From positions 1-64,000 of the forward strand of contig JBAQMG010000029.1 in the NCBI GenBank assembly GCA_049302575.1: a stretch of 64,000 nucleotides of DNA. The letters are read 5' to 3'. Under the pieces are notes generated by a model. That model searched no databases and was not told where the DNA came from. It saw only the letters and a list, made by a program, of their open reading frames with translations. Within the stretch, counting starts at the first letter, position 1. Each line of letters begins with the position of its first letter. Shown here piece by piece: positions 52,502-61,627 of this stretch. A program made the translations under genes and the position numbers. This DNA comes from JBAQMG01 sp049302575. GTDB lineage: Bacteria > Bacillota > Desulfitobacteriia > Desulfitobacteriales > Desulfitobacteriaceae.

Positions 52502-53214
52502 TATAGCCCCTCCTTTACGGGTTCTGAGTATTGAAAGGTCTTGAGCTTACCAGCGGGAACAGTTACTCGATTAAAAATCTCCAACTTTCTGGTTATCCCA
52601 TACTGTTTTTGAAAATCCCCAAGTTGATCCCAAACATAAAAATTTAGCGCGGACTGTAAATTATGAGTATCTCCGAGCGCCGTAATAATATAGGGAGGCA
52701 TTTGTCTTGTGCCATTAATTTGAATATATGACCCACTACAGAAAACCTCGGTATTACCAGATACCCGTTGATCATTCACTGCAATAGCCTCCGCTCCGCC
52801 ATTCCAAAGGATATTTACTAACGCCCGGATATAGGCTTCATGTATCACATAATTTTGACTATCCAGCCCAGAGGCCTGACGATTTGAGTCATCGAGTGTA
52901 ATCCGCAGGCCTGGACCATTCATCAGACTAAGACCGGCATTTTTCTTGGCTTGTTGTAACTGTTGGTCAGCTAAAGTAGAAGCGTTCTGACCTTCAGCAT
53001 ATTTAGCGAGTTCTTGCCGCAATTTTTCATTATCATTGGCTAATTGTTGATTTTCTTGTTCTGTTTGCACAAGACTAGGTAGAGCTGCTGCTTCAGTGCG
53101 AATTACTGAACCACCTAGATCACCATTAGCCTTAAGGAGCAGTACAAATGATAGACCTATGACAACCGAGGCCAATGTTAAAAGATACCGTCCGTCCTTA
53201 TGCCATACCATCAT
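52501..53214 (-). CDS. DUF881 protein, first of a pair
   Basis: 237-aa paralogue of its downstream neighbour: N-terminal helix (about 9-27), coiled coil (about 45-85) and DUF881 domain with LMNGPGLRITLDDS, GAEAIAVNDQRVSGNTEV. ATG 53214 follows AAGGGGGTGG; the in-frame GTG 53220 lies inside that SD. Heptad array G lies directly upstream, between this gene and ndk. Confidence 0.8.
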   Translation of the reverse strand: MMVWHKDGRYLLTLASVVIGLSFVLLLKANGDLGGSVIRTEAAALPSLVQTEQENQQLANDNEKLRQELAKYAEGQNASTLADQQLQQAKKNAGLSLMNGPGLRITLDDSNRQASGLDSQNYVIHEAYIRALVNILWNGGAEAIAVNDQRVSGNTEVFCSGSYIQINGTRQMPPYIITALGDTHNLQSALNFYVWDQLGDFQKQYGITRKLEIFNRVTVPAGKLKTFQYSEPVKEGL

Positions 53215-53230
53215 AACCACCCCCTTACGC

Positions 53231-53304
53231 GATGTTCGATGTTCGAAATCCGAGGTCCGAAGATCGATAACACGATGCTTAACTATGAATTACGAATTGA
53301 TTAA
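53231..53304. repeat. heptad-repeat array G
   Basis: GATGTTC twice, GAAATCC, GAGGTCC, GAAGATC, then GATAACA (53231-53272), followed by TATGAAT, TACGAAT, TGATTAA (53284-53304). Units of both the GANNNNC and the GAATTAN kinds occur in one gap. Confidence 0.75.
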
Positions 53305-53315
53305 AGTCTAGCACC

Positions 53316-53343
53316 TAAAAAGGACACCCGTTCGGGTGTCCTT
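53316..53343 (-). terminator. terminator of ndk
   Basis: AAGGACACCCG/CGGGTGTCCTT perfect 11-bp stem with a 2-base spacer in the loop, followed by TTTT on the minus strand, 4 bases after the stop codon. Confidence 0.9.
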
Positions 53344-53347
53344 GCCA

Positions 53348-53797
53348 CTATTCGCTCAACCATTCCTCGCCAACTTTATTATAGTCGAGGAGTTCCCCCG
53401 GTTTAAAATAGAGGTTGATTTCCCGCTCAGCACTGGTAGTAGAATCCGAACCATGAATTATATTACGGCTAATATCCATAGCAAAGGTTCCACGTATCGA
53501 ACCAGGATTGGCATTGGCAGGATTAGTAGCCCCCATAAGTTCCCGAGCCAAGGCTACAATGTTCTTCCCCTCCCAGACCATAGCTACTACAGGGGAAGAC
53601 AGAATGTAATTTACTGTTGGTTCAAAGAAGCCTTTCCCTTTGTGTTCAGCATAATGTTCTTCCGCTAAAGCACGATCTACCTGAATTAATTTTAAGCCAA
53701 CTAATTTACAACCTTTTACTTCAAACTTAGCGATAATTTTGCCAACAAGCCCGCGTTGTACAGCATCAGGCTTAAGCATTAGAAAAGTTCTTTCCAA
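53348..53797 (-). CDS. ndk: nucleoside diphosphate kinase
   Basis: 149-aa NDK that balances nucleoside triphosphate pools with ATP via a phospho-His intermediate. The active-site block NIIHGSDS and the N-terminal ERTFLMLKPDAVQRG are present. TTG 53797 gives the standard N-terminus and lies 8 bases after GAGGAG; GTG 53806 falls within that SD. Monocistronic. Confidence 0.93.
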   Translation of the reverse strand: MERTFLMLKPDAVQRGLVGKIIAKFEVKGCKLVGLKLIQVDRALAEEHYAEHKGKGFFEPTVNYILSSPVVAMVWEGKNIVALARELMGATNPANANPGSIRGTFAMDISRNIIHGSDSTTSAEREINLYFKPGELLDYNKVGEEWLSE

Positions 53798-53872
53798 ACT
53801 AGTCACTCCTCAATCAATTTTGTGATTTTCTGTTCCGACTTTTTGCCCTAGTGTTGTAACTTACCCTGACCC

Positions 53873-55762
53873 CTAGAGTTTATCTTCTACGGAGATTTTA
53901 GCTAATTCAATCTTCTTTGACCCCTCGGAATCGTGCTTTTCCTGATCACCAAACGCGGGAGCGTCAAATGTAGCTATCAAGTCGGCAAATTCCTTAGCCG
54001 CTAAGGTCTCTTTTTCCATCAGGGCTTCGGCGATAGCATGTAGTTTTTCAATGTTTTGACTAAGTAAAGTTCGAGCTTTCTGATAACAATCATCAATAAT
54101 CCTCTTGGATTCTTTGTCGATAGCATAAGCAACCGCTTCACTATAATTACGATCCCGAGCAATATCCCGTCCTAAAAAAACTTGTTCTTCCTTATGTCCG
54201 AAAGTCAGAGGACCGAGCTCGTCAGACATTCCTAATTCTGTAATCATCTTGCGTACTAAGCTGGTGGCTCTCTCTAAATCATTTGATGCCCCAGTACTTA
54301 TCTCTTGAAGAACTAAAGCCTCTGAAACCCTTCCACCCATGAGCATAGTCACCTGATCAAGCAACTGGGACTTGGTCATATAGTTTCGATCTTCTTTTGG
54401 CAAAAGCAGCGTATAACCGCCAGCTCGTCCACGAGGAATGATAGACACTTTATGAAGAGGATCTGTATGGGTTAACAATTCTCCTACTAAAGCATGCCCT
54501 GCTTCATGATAGGAAACAAGTTTTTTATCAAATTCACTTATAACTCGACTTTTCTTCTCCGGTCCTGCTATTACCCGCTCAACAGAATCCTCCAGAGCAA
54601 GCATACCAATATCCTTTTCACCACGACGAGCAGAGAGCAAAGCTGCCTCATTAATCAGGTTAGCCAAATCTGCACCAGTAAAGCCAGGTGTACGCCGAGC
54701 CAAAACGCTCAGATCGACACCCTCTCTAATAGGTTTATCTTTGGAATGTACTTTGAGGATTTCTGCACGTCCTCTAACATCAGGAACATCGACAATCACT
54801 TGTCGGTCGAAACGACCCGGTCGGAGAAGTGCCGGATCAAGAATATCCGAACGGTTGGTGGCCGCAATAACAATTACTCCTTCATTACCATTAAACCCAT
54901 CCATCTCTACCAAGAGTTGGTTGAGTGTCTGTTCCCGTTCATCATGTCCTCCACCTAAGCCAGCACCCCGTTGACGCCCTACTGCATCGATTTCATCAAT
55001 AAAAACAATACAAGGTGAGCTTTTTTTGGCTTGCTCAAATAAATCACGAACCCGCGAAGCTCCGACGCCGACAAACATCTCAACAAAATCCGACCCACTG
55101 ATACTAAAGAAAGGAACTCCAGCCTCTCCTGCTACAGCCCTGGCTAATAAGGTTTTCCCTGTTCCTGGCGGACCAAACAATAAAACCCCTTTAGGGATTT
55201 TCGCCCCTAAATCGTTAAACTTCCGTGGGAATTTTAAAAATTCGACTATTTCTTGAAGTTCTTCTTTTACCTCATCCGCCCCGGCAACATCCTCAAAAGA
55301 AACCTTTTTCTTATCATCCCCGACAAGTTTGGCTCTACTCTTACCAAACTGCATAACCCGGTTACCCCCACCTTGAGTCTGTTGCATCATAAAGAAGAAC
55401 AAGCCAACAATCACAAGGGGTAATAACAAAGTAGTTGCTAGTCCCATCCACCACGGTGCCTCAGCTGGAGTATCGGACTTAACAACTGGGACATGAGTTC
55501 TTAAAGCCTCTAATAATTGCGGATCATTGGAAGGACCTAATATATCGTATTTTGTTTTATCTTTCAGGGTAACGGAATACTGTGTTCCACTTTTTTCTTC
55601 AACACGTTTAACCTCTTGAACTTTGTCTTCAAGCACGGCTTTGTAAAAGTTGTTATAATCAACCCCCAAGTCTTTACTTGCAGGAGGATTTGACCACTTT
55701 ATCAGCATGACGGCCAAAAGAATAATTAGCAAATAAATAGCTACATTCTTGGAAAACTTCAA
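53873..55762 (-). CDS. ftsH: membrane AAA+ metalloprotease FtsH
   Basis: 629-aa ATP-dependent protease for membrane and regulatory proteins. Two membrane helices (about 8-23 and 106-127) flank a small outside domain. AAA domain: Walker A GPPGTGKT (197-204), Walker B CIVFIDEIDAVG, second region of homology RPGRFDRQ. Zinc protease motif HEAGH follows. TTG start with GAGGAGG. It lies downstream of tilS, the usual order, but hpt, often found between them, is missing here. Confidence 0.95.
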   Translation of the reverse strand: MKFSKNVAIYLLIILLAVMLIKWSNPPASKDLGVDYNNFYKAVLEDKVQEVKRVEEKSGTQYSVTLKDKTKYDILGPSNDPQLLEALRTHVPVVKSDTPAEAPWWMGLATTLLLPLVIVGLFFFMMQQTQGGGNRVMQFGKSRAKLVGDDKKKVSFEDVAGADEVKEELQEIVEFLKFPRKFNDLGAKIPKGVLLFGPPGTGKTLLARAVAGEAGVPFFSISGSDFVEMFVGVGASRVRDLFEQAKKSSPCIVFIDEIDAVGRQRGAGLGGGHDEREQTLNQLLVEMDGFNGNEGVIVIAATNRSDILDPALLRPGRFDRQVIVDVPDVRGRAEILKVHSKDKPIREGVDLSVLARRTPGFTGADLANLINEAALLSARRGEKDIGMLALEDSVERVIAGPEKKSRVISEFDKKLVSYHEAGHALVGELLTHTDPLHKVSIIPRGRAGGYTLLLPKEDRNYMTKSQLLDQVTMLMGGRVSEALVLQEISTGASNDLERATSLVRKMITELGMSDELGPLTFGHKEEQVFLGRDIARDRNYSEAVAYAIDKESKRIIDDCYQKARTLLSQNIEKLHAIAEALMEKETLAAKEFADLIATFDAPAFGDQEKHDSEGSKKIELAKISVEDKL

Positions 55763-55857
55763 CTCCAGATCCTCCTCACTAGTACTACTTGCTTCAGCGC
55801 AATATTACATATTATACCACAGTATAACCCCTTTTACAAAGGAAATTCGATTTAACC

Positions 55858-57261
55858 TTAAACTTTTTTTACTGCACAAAAAAGTTTATCACTTTCCGCC
55901 TTTGGTAAAAACCGATCACTTTTTTTCACCCCTGGAATCCACAACACTTCATTGCCTCCAACGATTAAAGGTAGTTTTTTCCTTTCTTCAGCAGTTACTC
56001 GGGCTTCCTGAAATACTTTTTTAAGAACCTTATGCCCTAGGCCCCAAAACCACATTTTATCCCCGCTCTGCCTTGAACGACAGCTTAAGGACTGTACTAA
56101 TCCACCCATCTCTTCTACATTGAAAGCAGCCCATTGCTCAATCTTTTCTCGATCTGAAAATAGTGTTCCCTCCGTCTTGGATATAAACAAGCCCACACTA
56201 ATGCCTAAATTGGGAACCTTTACCCATTCATCGAGTTGTAAGGGTATTTCAAAGGAAAGCTCTTGTCCAAACAATTCTCCCTCAGCTCTTTTAAATTTAG
56301 CAAAGCTAATCTCCTTATGTTTAACTTCAACTCGCAACCCCGGCAAATCTTGGATCCATCCCGCGACACCTTTACAGCCCATTATTTTCTCCACAAATCC
56401 GAAACCAAGACCTCGTGGTTCATCAGTTACTACTGTTGCCGCATGACGTATAAGTCTTGATAAAACCGCGGGTGGTTCTTGAAAAGCCGCAATATCTAAG
56501 GAAACCTCCCCCGAACCCTTTGCTAAATAATATCTTTCCCAAGCCTCTTGAGCCTTAGTCCTCAAAAAATCCTCATCCCATCTCATTAATTCTCCGGTAC
56601 GACCTAAAGCTGGTAAGATCTGTGGATTATAACCGCTGGCTAATTCGGGGAGTAATTCCAAGCGTATCCGATTACGCACATAAACTGGCTCCTCATTAGA
56701 ACGATCTAAGGCATAGACCAATCCTTCCCGATGGCAATACTCGATTAATTCCTCCTTAGTGACTCCTAATAAAGGACGTATAATCCCATTTTTGAGCGGA
56801 TAAATCCCAGCTAAACCAGCGGTCCCGCTCCCCCGAAACAGGCGATAGAGGATCGTTTCAGCCTGATCACCTAAGTGATGGGCAGTGGCCAAAAGAGAAC
56901 ACCCTGCTCGTTCCCGATCTTCTTGCCAACGAGCATAGCGCCATTCCCGTGCAGCCGCTTGGAAAGACTGCCCTGATAATTTCGCATATTTTTTGGCATC
57001 AAACTCGTGAATAAGACAAGGAACCCCTAGCTCGTCAGCCATCTTTTGCACCAGCACAGCCTCTCCATCGGACGCTTGACGGACTCCATGATGAATATGT
57101 GAAAAAACTAAGGCTAGCCCTTTCGACCTCTCCTCTCGAGAATATCGCCACAGGATGTGCCCTAAAGCTACCGAATCAGGTCCCCCTGACACAGCTACTA
57201 AAACTTTGGCATGATCGGCAATCAATTCTGGAAAAACTTGTCTGCAAAGCCTCTGATACAA
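55858..57261 (-). CDS. tilS: tRNA(Ile)-lysidine synthetase
   Basis: 467-aa essential enzyme that changes C34 to lysidine in the CAU-anticodon tRNA-Ile. ATP pyrophosphatase motif AVSGGPDSVALGH (about 24-36) and HHGVRQASDGEAVLV, HHLGDQAETILYRLFRGSG and PLLGVTKEELIEYC follow; the C-terminal TilS substrate-binding domain is present (about 390-467). TTG start behind AAGGGGAG. First gene before ftsH. Confidence 0.92.
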   Translation of the reverse strand: MYQRLCRQVFPELIADHAKVLVAVSGGPDSVALGHILWRYSREERSKGLALVFSHIHHGVRQASDGEAVLVQKMADELGVPCLIHEFDAKKYAKLSGQSFQAAAREWRYARWQEDRERAGCSLLATAHHLGDQAETILYRLFRGSGTAGLAGIYPLKNGIIRPLLGVTKEELIEYCHREGLVYALDRSNEEPVYVRNRIRLELLPELASGYNPQILPALGRTGELMRWDEDFLRTKAQEAWERYYLAKGSGEVSLDIAAFQEPPAVLSRLIRHAATVVTDEPRGLGFGFVEKIMGCKGVAGWIQDLPGLRVEVKHKEISFAKFKRAEGELFGQELSFEIPLQLDEWVKVPNLGISVGLFISKTEGTLFSDREKIEQWAAFNVEEMGGLVQSLSCRSRQSGDKMWFWGLGHKVLKKVFQEARVTAEERKKLPLIVGGNEVLWIPGVKKSDRFLPKAESDKLFCAVKKV

Positions 57262-57334
57262 CCCGCTACTCCCCTTCTTTTCCGATTAATTCATTATAGC
57301 CCAGACCTTCACCAGCGGCAAATTCCCCCTATTT

Positions 57335-57377
57335 AATTAGCAGAAAAGGACCGTCTCGCGGCCCTTTTCTGCTAATT
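57335..57377. repeat. large inverted repeat upstream of tilS
   Basis: AATTAGCAGAAAAGG (57335-57349) and CCTTTTCTGCTAATT (57363-57377) are perfect 15-base inverted repeats, with extra CCG/CGG pairing in the loop. There is no T tract, so it is only weakly terminator-like. Confidence 0.55.
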
Positions 57378-57426
57378 ACTATATCCGGCAAAAAGTCTGT
57401 AATCTCATTACTTAAAGAGGATATCT

Positions 57427-57595
57427 AGCGGAATTTACCCCTGCGAGCTGACGATAAGTCGTTAAAGCCAACCCCCAACAGTATAATCGCGATCTAACTC
57501 CTCGTTTCAAGCCCGTAAATCACTATTACTTAGTGAGCACGTTTAGCGTAATTTGCGTAAGCGAGTGCGGACTATAAGGCGTTAAGAACGCCAAC
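57427..57595. repeat. degenerate direct repeat, 117-base period, with IR element copy 2
   Basis: 57427-57472 (AGCGGAATTTAC...GATAAGTCGTTAAAGCCAAC) and 57544-57595 (AGCGTAATTTGC...TATAAGGCGTTAAGAACGCCAAC) are related units 117 bases apart. Between them, 57511-57540 matches, with two mismatches, the complement of 24395-24423; the match continues loosely to 57570. No ORF is present. Confidence 0.5.
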
Positions 57596-57630
57596 TAGTT
57601 CACATGCAGAAATCCCCAGGGGTTTTGGCA

Positions 57631-57687
57631 CATTAGTCTCCAGTGACGATAGTCTTCAGTGACATTAGTCTCCAGTGGAGACTAATG
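57631..57687. repeat. 16-base tandem units ending in a perfect hairpin
   Basis: CATTAGTCTCCAGTGA (57631-57646), CGATAGTCTTCAGTGA (57647-57662) and CATTAGTCTCCAGTGG (57663-57678) are tandem; the last unit forms the perfect hairpin CATTAGTCTCC/GGAGACTAATG (57663-57687). Confidence 0.7.
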
Positions 57688-57710
57688 CCGAAGGGCAAAC
57701 CACCTGAAGA

Positions 57711-57898
57711 AGACATTCGCCCGTAGGATGAGTATCGCCGAAGTCGCTAACCCAATACGAACACTACCGACGTAGGATGACTAATGCCACGAGACAAACC
57801 GGAGAGATAATCAAATGCCGATTGGCTATTAGCCTTAGCATCAAGCGAGTAGCAAATGTAGTGCATGTGAACACGTTAGTGTTCGGTGGACACTAACG
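57711..57898. repeat. mosaic of CGTAGGATGA elements and second hairpin
   Basis: CGCCCGTAGGATGA occurs at 57718-57731, and ACGAACACTACCGACGTAGG plus ATGACTAATG at 57758-57786; a related 33-base copy lies at 28576-28608. The hairpin CGTTAGTGT/ACACTAACG at 57874-57898 is a covarying relative of 57663-57687. Bases 57899-58163 hold further short inverted repeats but no gene. Confidence 0.5.
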
Positions 57899-58156
57899 GC
57901 CGAAGGCGCCATAGTGATTTACCTCGCTCCCCCCAATGAACGAACAAAAAAAACGCCCGGTAGACTAAGCTCCTCCGGTCGATCATATTTTAGGCACTCT
58001 TTACCAAGGGGCTAAAAGTCCAAAGACATACTTTCCCCTTGTCTTGCAGCTTGCTTTTGTGCCAAAGATTTCTCCTCGGTTTTGTTACAAGTCTTTCGGT
58101 GACAAGACACCGAGAGGGATCCGCCGAATCTTTCGATAACCCTCTTCCTCGTCAAC

Positions 58157-58191
58157 CAAATTCGATGTTCGATGTTCGATGTTCGAATTTG
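58157..58191. repeat. heptad-repeat array H flanked by inverted ends
   Basis: GATGTTC three times without change (58164-58184), bordered by CCAAATTC and GAATTTGG, which are perfect inverted repeats. The gap right of it (58192-58477) is AT-rich and shows no gene or clear structure. Confidence 0.8.
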
Positions 58192-58477
58192 GTCCTGGCG
58201 CTACATTAAATTGCCTAAAATTAATTAACCGTTATTCTAGCTATTCTTTTTCTTTCTCCAATGCCCCCTTAATAAATAACTACTCTTCCAACGTTCATAC
58301 TCTTCACTATATGAAGCTTCCAGACTGCGTGATACTAGGTAATTATACTCTATTCCAGAAAATTTACTAGAACTTTTTTACATATCACTCTTTTATCAGG
58401 CCTAGAGGAGAGGAATCTCCAATTTTACACTTCGTTTTCATCCCTACCCACACCTCTAATCGAAAAACCTTATCTTA

Positions 58478-59818
58478 TCACTCAGTATCACAACACTTAA
58501 TTGTATCGATTACCGATTGAGCCAATTCTCTTAACTGAGCCTCATCTGGTCCCTCCACCATAACCCTTATCAAAGGCTCAGTTCCCGAAGGACGCACCAA
58601 AATCCGACCACTCTGCCCTAAAATATTTTCTACTTCTGCTACCTTAGCCAAAACTTCACAATCGACCATAATCTTGTCCTTATCAAGCACTCTGGTATTG
58701 ATAAGCACTTGAGGTAACCTCTGCATCTGCGCAGCTAAAGCTGAAAGAGCTAAATTACGTTCTTTGACTACAGTCAATAATTGAAGAGCCGTTAGTAATC
58801 CATCTCCCGTAGTATTATGCTCTAAAAAAATGATGTGTCCAGACTGTTCTCCGCCTAATTTTGCTCCGGTGTTTAACAATTCTTCCATAACGTAACGATC
58901 CCCGACCTGAGTCTCGTGTATTTTGATGCCAGCCTCTTTTAGAGCGATATGCAGACCTAAGTTACTCATGACTGTGACAACAATAGCATTACCTACTAAA
59001 TCGCCCTTGGTCTTCATGTTCAAAGCACAGATAAGCATTAGGAAATCGCCATCGACAAGCTGTCCCTTTTCGTCAACCGCAATTAAGCGATCAGCATCCC
59101 CATCACAGGCCAAGCCTAAATCAGCTCCATGGTCTAATACTGCTTGTTGCAAAATCAGAGGCTGAGTAGAGCCACAATTGGCATTAATATTAAGACCATC
59201 TGGGTTGTTAAAGAGCGGAATTACTTCGATCCCAAGTTCCGCTAAGACAAGGGGACCCACCAAGGAGGCTGCCCCATTGGCACAGTCTAAAACTACTTTA
59301 AGCCCCTCGAAGCGTCCACAGGTATTTTTTAGATAATCTATGTAGCGACGCTCAGCATCTGGAACTTTGATTACCCGGCCAACCTCCACACCGACGACAA
59401 CGTCCCAAGGCTTATCGTCACTCAAAACTATATTTTCAATCTCATCTTCCACAGAATCCGGCAATTTGTAGCCGGTTGAAGAGAAGAATTTGATTCCATT
59501 ATCCTCAACTGGATTATGTGATGCTGAAATTACCACTCCAGCACTAACATCTAAGTGACGAGTCAACAAGGCTATTCCGGGTGTCGGCAATACACCTACC
59601 TGTAAGACGTCTGCTCCCACAGAACAAATACCTGCAATTAAAGCTGCCTCTAACATATCACCCGAAATCCTCGTATCTTTTCCAATGATAATACGTGGAT
59701 GCGGATGTTCTTTGCTTAATATATAAGCACCCGCCTGCCCTAAACGAAAGGCCAAAGTCGGGGTCAATTCCGAGTTAGCCACTCCACGTACTCCATCGGT
59801 TCCAAATAATCGGCCCAA
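58478..59818 (-). CDS. glmM: phosphoglucosamine mutase
   Basis: 446-aa enzyme that turns glucosamine-6-phosphate into glucosamine-1-phosphate for UDP-GlcNAc synthesis. The active phosphoserine Ser100 in SASHNP, the metal loop DGDADR and the sugar-binding GEQSGH and RPSGTEP motifs are visible. TTG start with AAAGGAG. In Firmicutes glmM follows cdaA-cdaR, and GlmM protein binds and restrains CdaA; here one oxidoreductase gene lies between. Confidence 0.94.
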   Translation of the reverse strand: MGRLFGTDGVRGVANSELTPTLAFRLGQAGAYILSKEHPHPRIIIGKDTRISGDMLEAALIAGICSVGADVLQVGVLPTPGIALLTRHLDVSAGVVISASHNPVEDNGIKFFSSTGYKLPDSVEDEIENIVLSDDKPWDVVVGVEVGRVIKVPDAERRYIDYLKNTCGRFEGLKVVLDCANGAASLVGPLVLAELGIEVIPLFNNPDGLNINANCGSTQPLILQQAVLDHGADLGLACDGDADRLIAVDEKGQLVDGDFLMLICALNMKTKGDLVGNAIVVTVMSNLGLHIALKEAGIKIHETQVGDRYVMEELLNTGAKLGGEQSGHIIFLEHNTTGDGLLTALQLLTVVKERNLALSALAAQMQRLPQVLINTRVLDKDKIMVDCEVLAKVAEVENILGQSGRILVRPSGTEPLIRVMVEGPDEAQLRELAQSVIDTIKCCDTE

Positions 59819-59860
59819 ATTTTTCGACTCCTTTCACTATTACCAAGACGATTAATTAAT

Positions 59861-59955
59861 GCATAGTGCATAATGCATAATTGAAAATTGCTTAATTATG
59901 CATTATTACGTGCTAGTCTTGATTATGAATTATGGATTGATTTAAGTGAATTAAT
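59861..59955. repeat. heptad-repeat array I
   Basis: GCATAGT, GCATAAT twice, TGAAAAT, TGCTTAA, TTATGCA, TTATTAC (59861-59909), then GATTATG, AATTATG, GATTGAT (59921-59941). TAATGCATAATT and AATTATGCATTA form a hairpin. The complement matches the first 25 bases of array D. Confidence 0.75.
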
Positions 59956-60006
59956 TTAAAGCATAACTCATAAAAGACTGAACTTCAATGGAAATACTCT
60001 TACTAA

Positions 60007-61611
60007 CTAATCTTGCGGGGCATATTGAGCCATCAAACGCTCCGCTGCCCGTATCCCATCCACGGCAGCGCTCATTATTCCACCGGCATAGCCTGCCCCT
60101 TCCCCCGTGGGAAAAAGCCCTGCTAAATTGATAGATTCACCCTGTGCATTACGCAAAATTCTGATCGGGGCACTTGTACGAGTCTCTACCCCCGTTAGAA
60201 TAGCTTCTTGACTAGCAAAACCCTTAATTTTACTGTCAAAGCACAAAAGTGTCCGTTCTAACACCCCGCCGATCTCCTCCGGTAGTAAGGCATGTAAGTC
60301 ACAAGGAACAATCCCTGGCTGATAACTGGGTTCCAATTGGAACTTGTCTGTCACTCGGTGCAGTAAAAAATCTGGCACACTCTGGGCTGGTGCTGAGTAA
60401 TTTTTCCCTGCAGCTTGAAAAGCCCGTCGCTCCCATAGACGCTGAAACTCGATCCCTGCTAAAGGATCCTTGGACTTATAATCCTGTGTTCCTACAGTAA
60501 CCACAAGCGCACTATTCGCTAGCTCACTATCCCGCTGGTATTCACTCATTCCATTGGTCACCACCCCACCGACCTCTGAAGCGGCTGCTACAACTTGTCC
60601 ACCCGGACACATGCAGAAAGCATAGGCCCCCCGACCTGTCACAGAATCCTGATAAGTCAATTGGTAATCCGCCGCTCCAAGGATAGGGTGTTGTTCTACC
60701 CCATATTGAGCTAAATTAATTAGTTTCTGCGGATGTTCTATCCGTAATCCTATGGCAAAAGCCTTAGCTTCCAAGGTTATACCATTTTTAGCAAGCATTT
60801 CATAAACATCCCGAGCACTATGTCCAACAGCCAAGATTACGACTTCTGCCACCACGGTGTTCTGATCATTAATTTGTAAGCCCTCTAAACGTCCAGCATT
60901 ACTTCTTAAACCGGTCATTTTTGACCTAAACCAAATTTCTCCGCCTAAAGATTCGATTTCACGCCGAATCTTCTTTACCACACTCTTTAGTATATCCGTG
61001 CCCACGTGTGGCTTCGCCTGAAAAAGAATTTGTTCTGGAGCACCGTGCCTAACAAAAGTTTCTAGAACCGATCCAATACGCCGATCCTGAATCCGTGTAG
61101 TTAGCTTCCCATCGGAGAAAGTGCCAGCACCCCCTTCTCCAAACGCTACATTACTTTCTGGATCAAAGTTACCCGTTTTCCAAAAATCCTGAACCTTTCC
61201 GGTCCGCTCTTCAATGGCCTCTCCTCGTTCAATAACCAAAGGTCGGAAGCCTTCTCTAGCCAAAGTTAAAGCTGCAAAATAGCCTGCGGGACCACTTCCA
61301 ACCACGACGGGACGATGTTTAAGTTTTTTCTCCGGTCTTAGATCTTTTACTGGTTCCTCCCAAGGAACTTCTTTTAGCTCAGTCACTCGAGATCTGACCT
61401 TTTGGAGCTCTCTCTGAGATAAGTTTAATGAAAACTGTACGCTATAAACGAAGAACAAGCGCGGTTTCTTACGAGCATCTAGAGCCCGACGCAACACACG
61501 AAAACCTGAAATACTCTGTTCGGGAACTTTAATTTTGCGAGCCATCATGGGAACAAGTGAACACTCAGCTTCCTCCACTGGCAAGCGCAAATTCGTCCAA
61601 ATAAATTCCAA
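60007..61611 (-). CDS. FAD-dependent oxidoreductase, COG2509 type
   Basis: 534-aa flavoprotein: N-terminal small domain (about 1-90), Rossmann VVGSGPAGYFAALTLAREG (about 102-120), FGEGGAGTFSDGKLTTR, VILAVGHSARDV and C-terminal GLFPTGEGAGYAGGIMSAAVDG. It belongs to a family of uncharacterised FAD/NAD-dependent dehydrogenases that often sit in this clostridial cdaA-cdaR-glmM cluster. Substrate unknown. TTG start with GGGAG. Confidence 0.82.
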   Translation of the reverse strand: MEFIWTNLRLPVEEAECSLVPMMARKIKVPEQSISGFRVLRRALDARKKPRLFFVYSVQFSLNLSQRELQKVRSRVTELKEVPWEEPVKDLRPEKKLKHRPVVVGSGPAGYFAALTLAREGFRPLVIERGEAIEERTGKVQDFWKTGNFDPESNVAFGEGGAGTFSDGKLTTRIQDRRIGSVLETFVRHGAPEQILFQAKPHVGTDILKSVVKKIRREIESLGGEIWFRSKMTGLRSNAGRLEGLQINDQNTVVAEVVILAVGHSARDVYEMLAKNGITLEAKAFAIGLRIEHPQKLINLAQYGVEQHPILGAADYQLTYQDSVTGRGAYAFCMCPGGQVVAAASEVGGVVTNGMSEYQRDSELANSALVVTVGTQDYKSKDPLAGIEFQRLWERRAFQAAGKNYSAPAQSVPDFLLHRVTDKFQLEPSYQPGIVPCDLHALLPEEIGGVLERTLLCFDSKIKGFASQEAILTGVETRTSAPIRILRNAQGESINLAGLFPTGEGAGYAGGIMSAAVDGIRAAERLMAQYAPQD

Positions 61612-61627
61612 GTCAATTCTCCCTACC

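Noticed and set aside
58179..58370. 63-codon plus-strand frame in the gap before glmM
   Set aside because: Starts inside the GATGTTC repeats, lacks an SD and has low-complexity composition.
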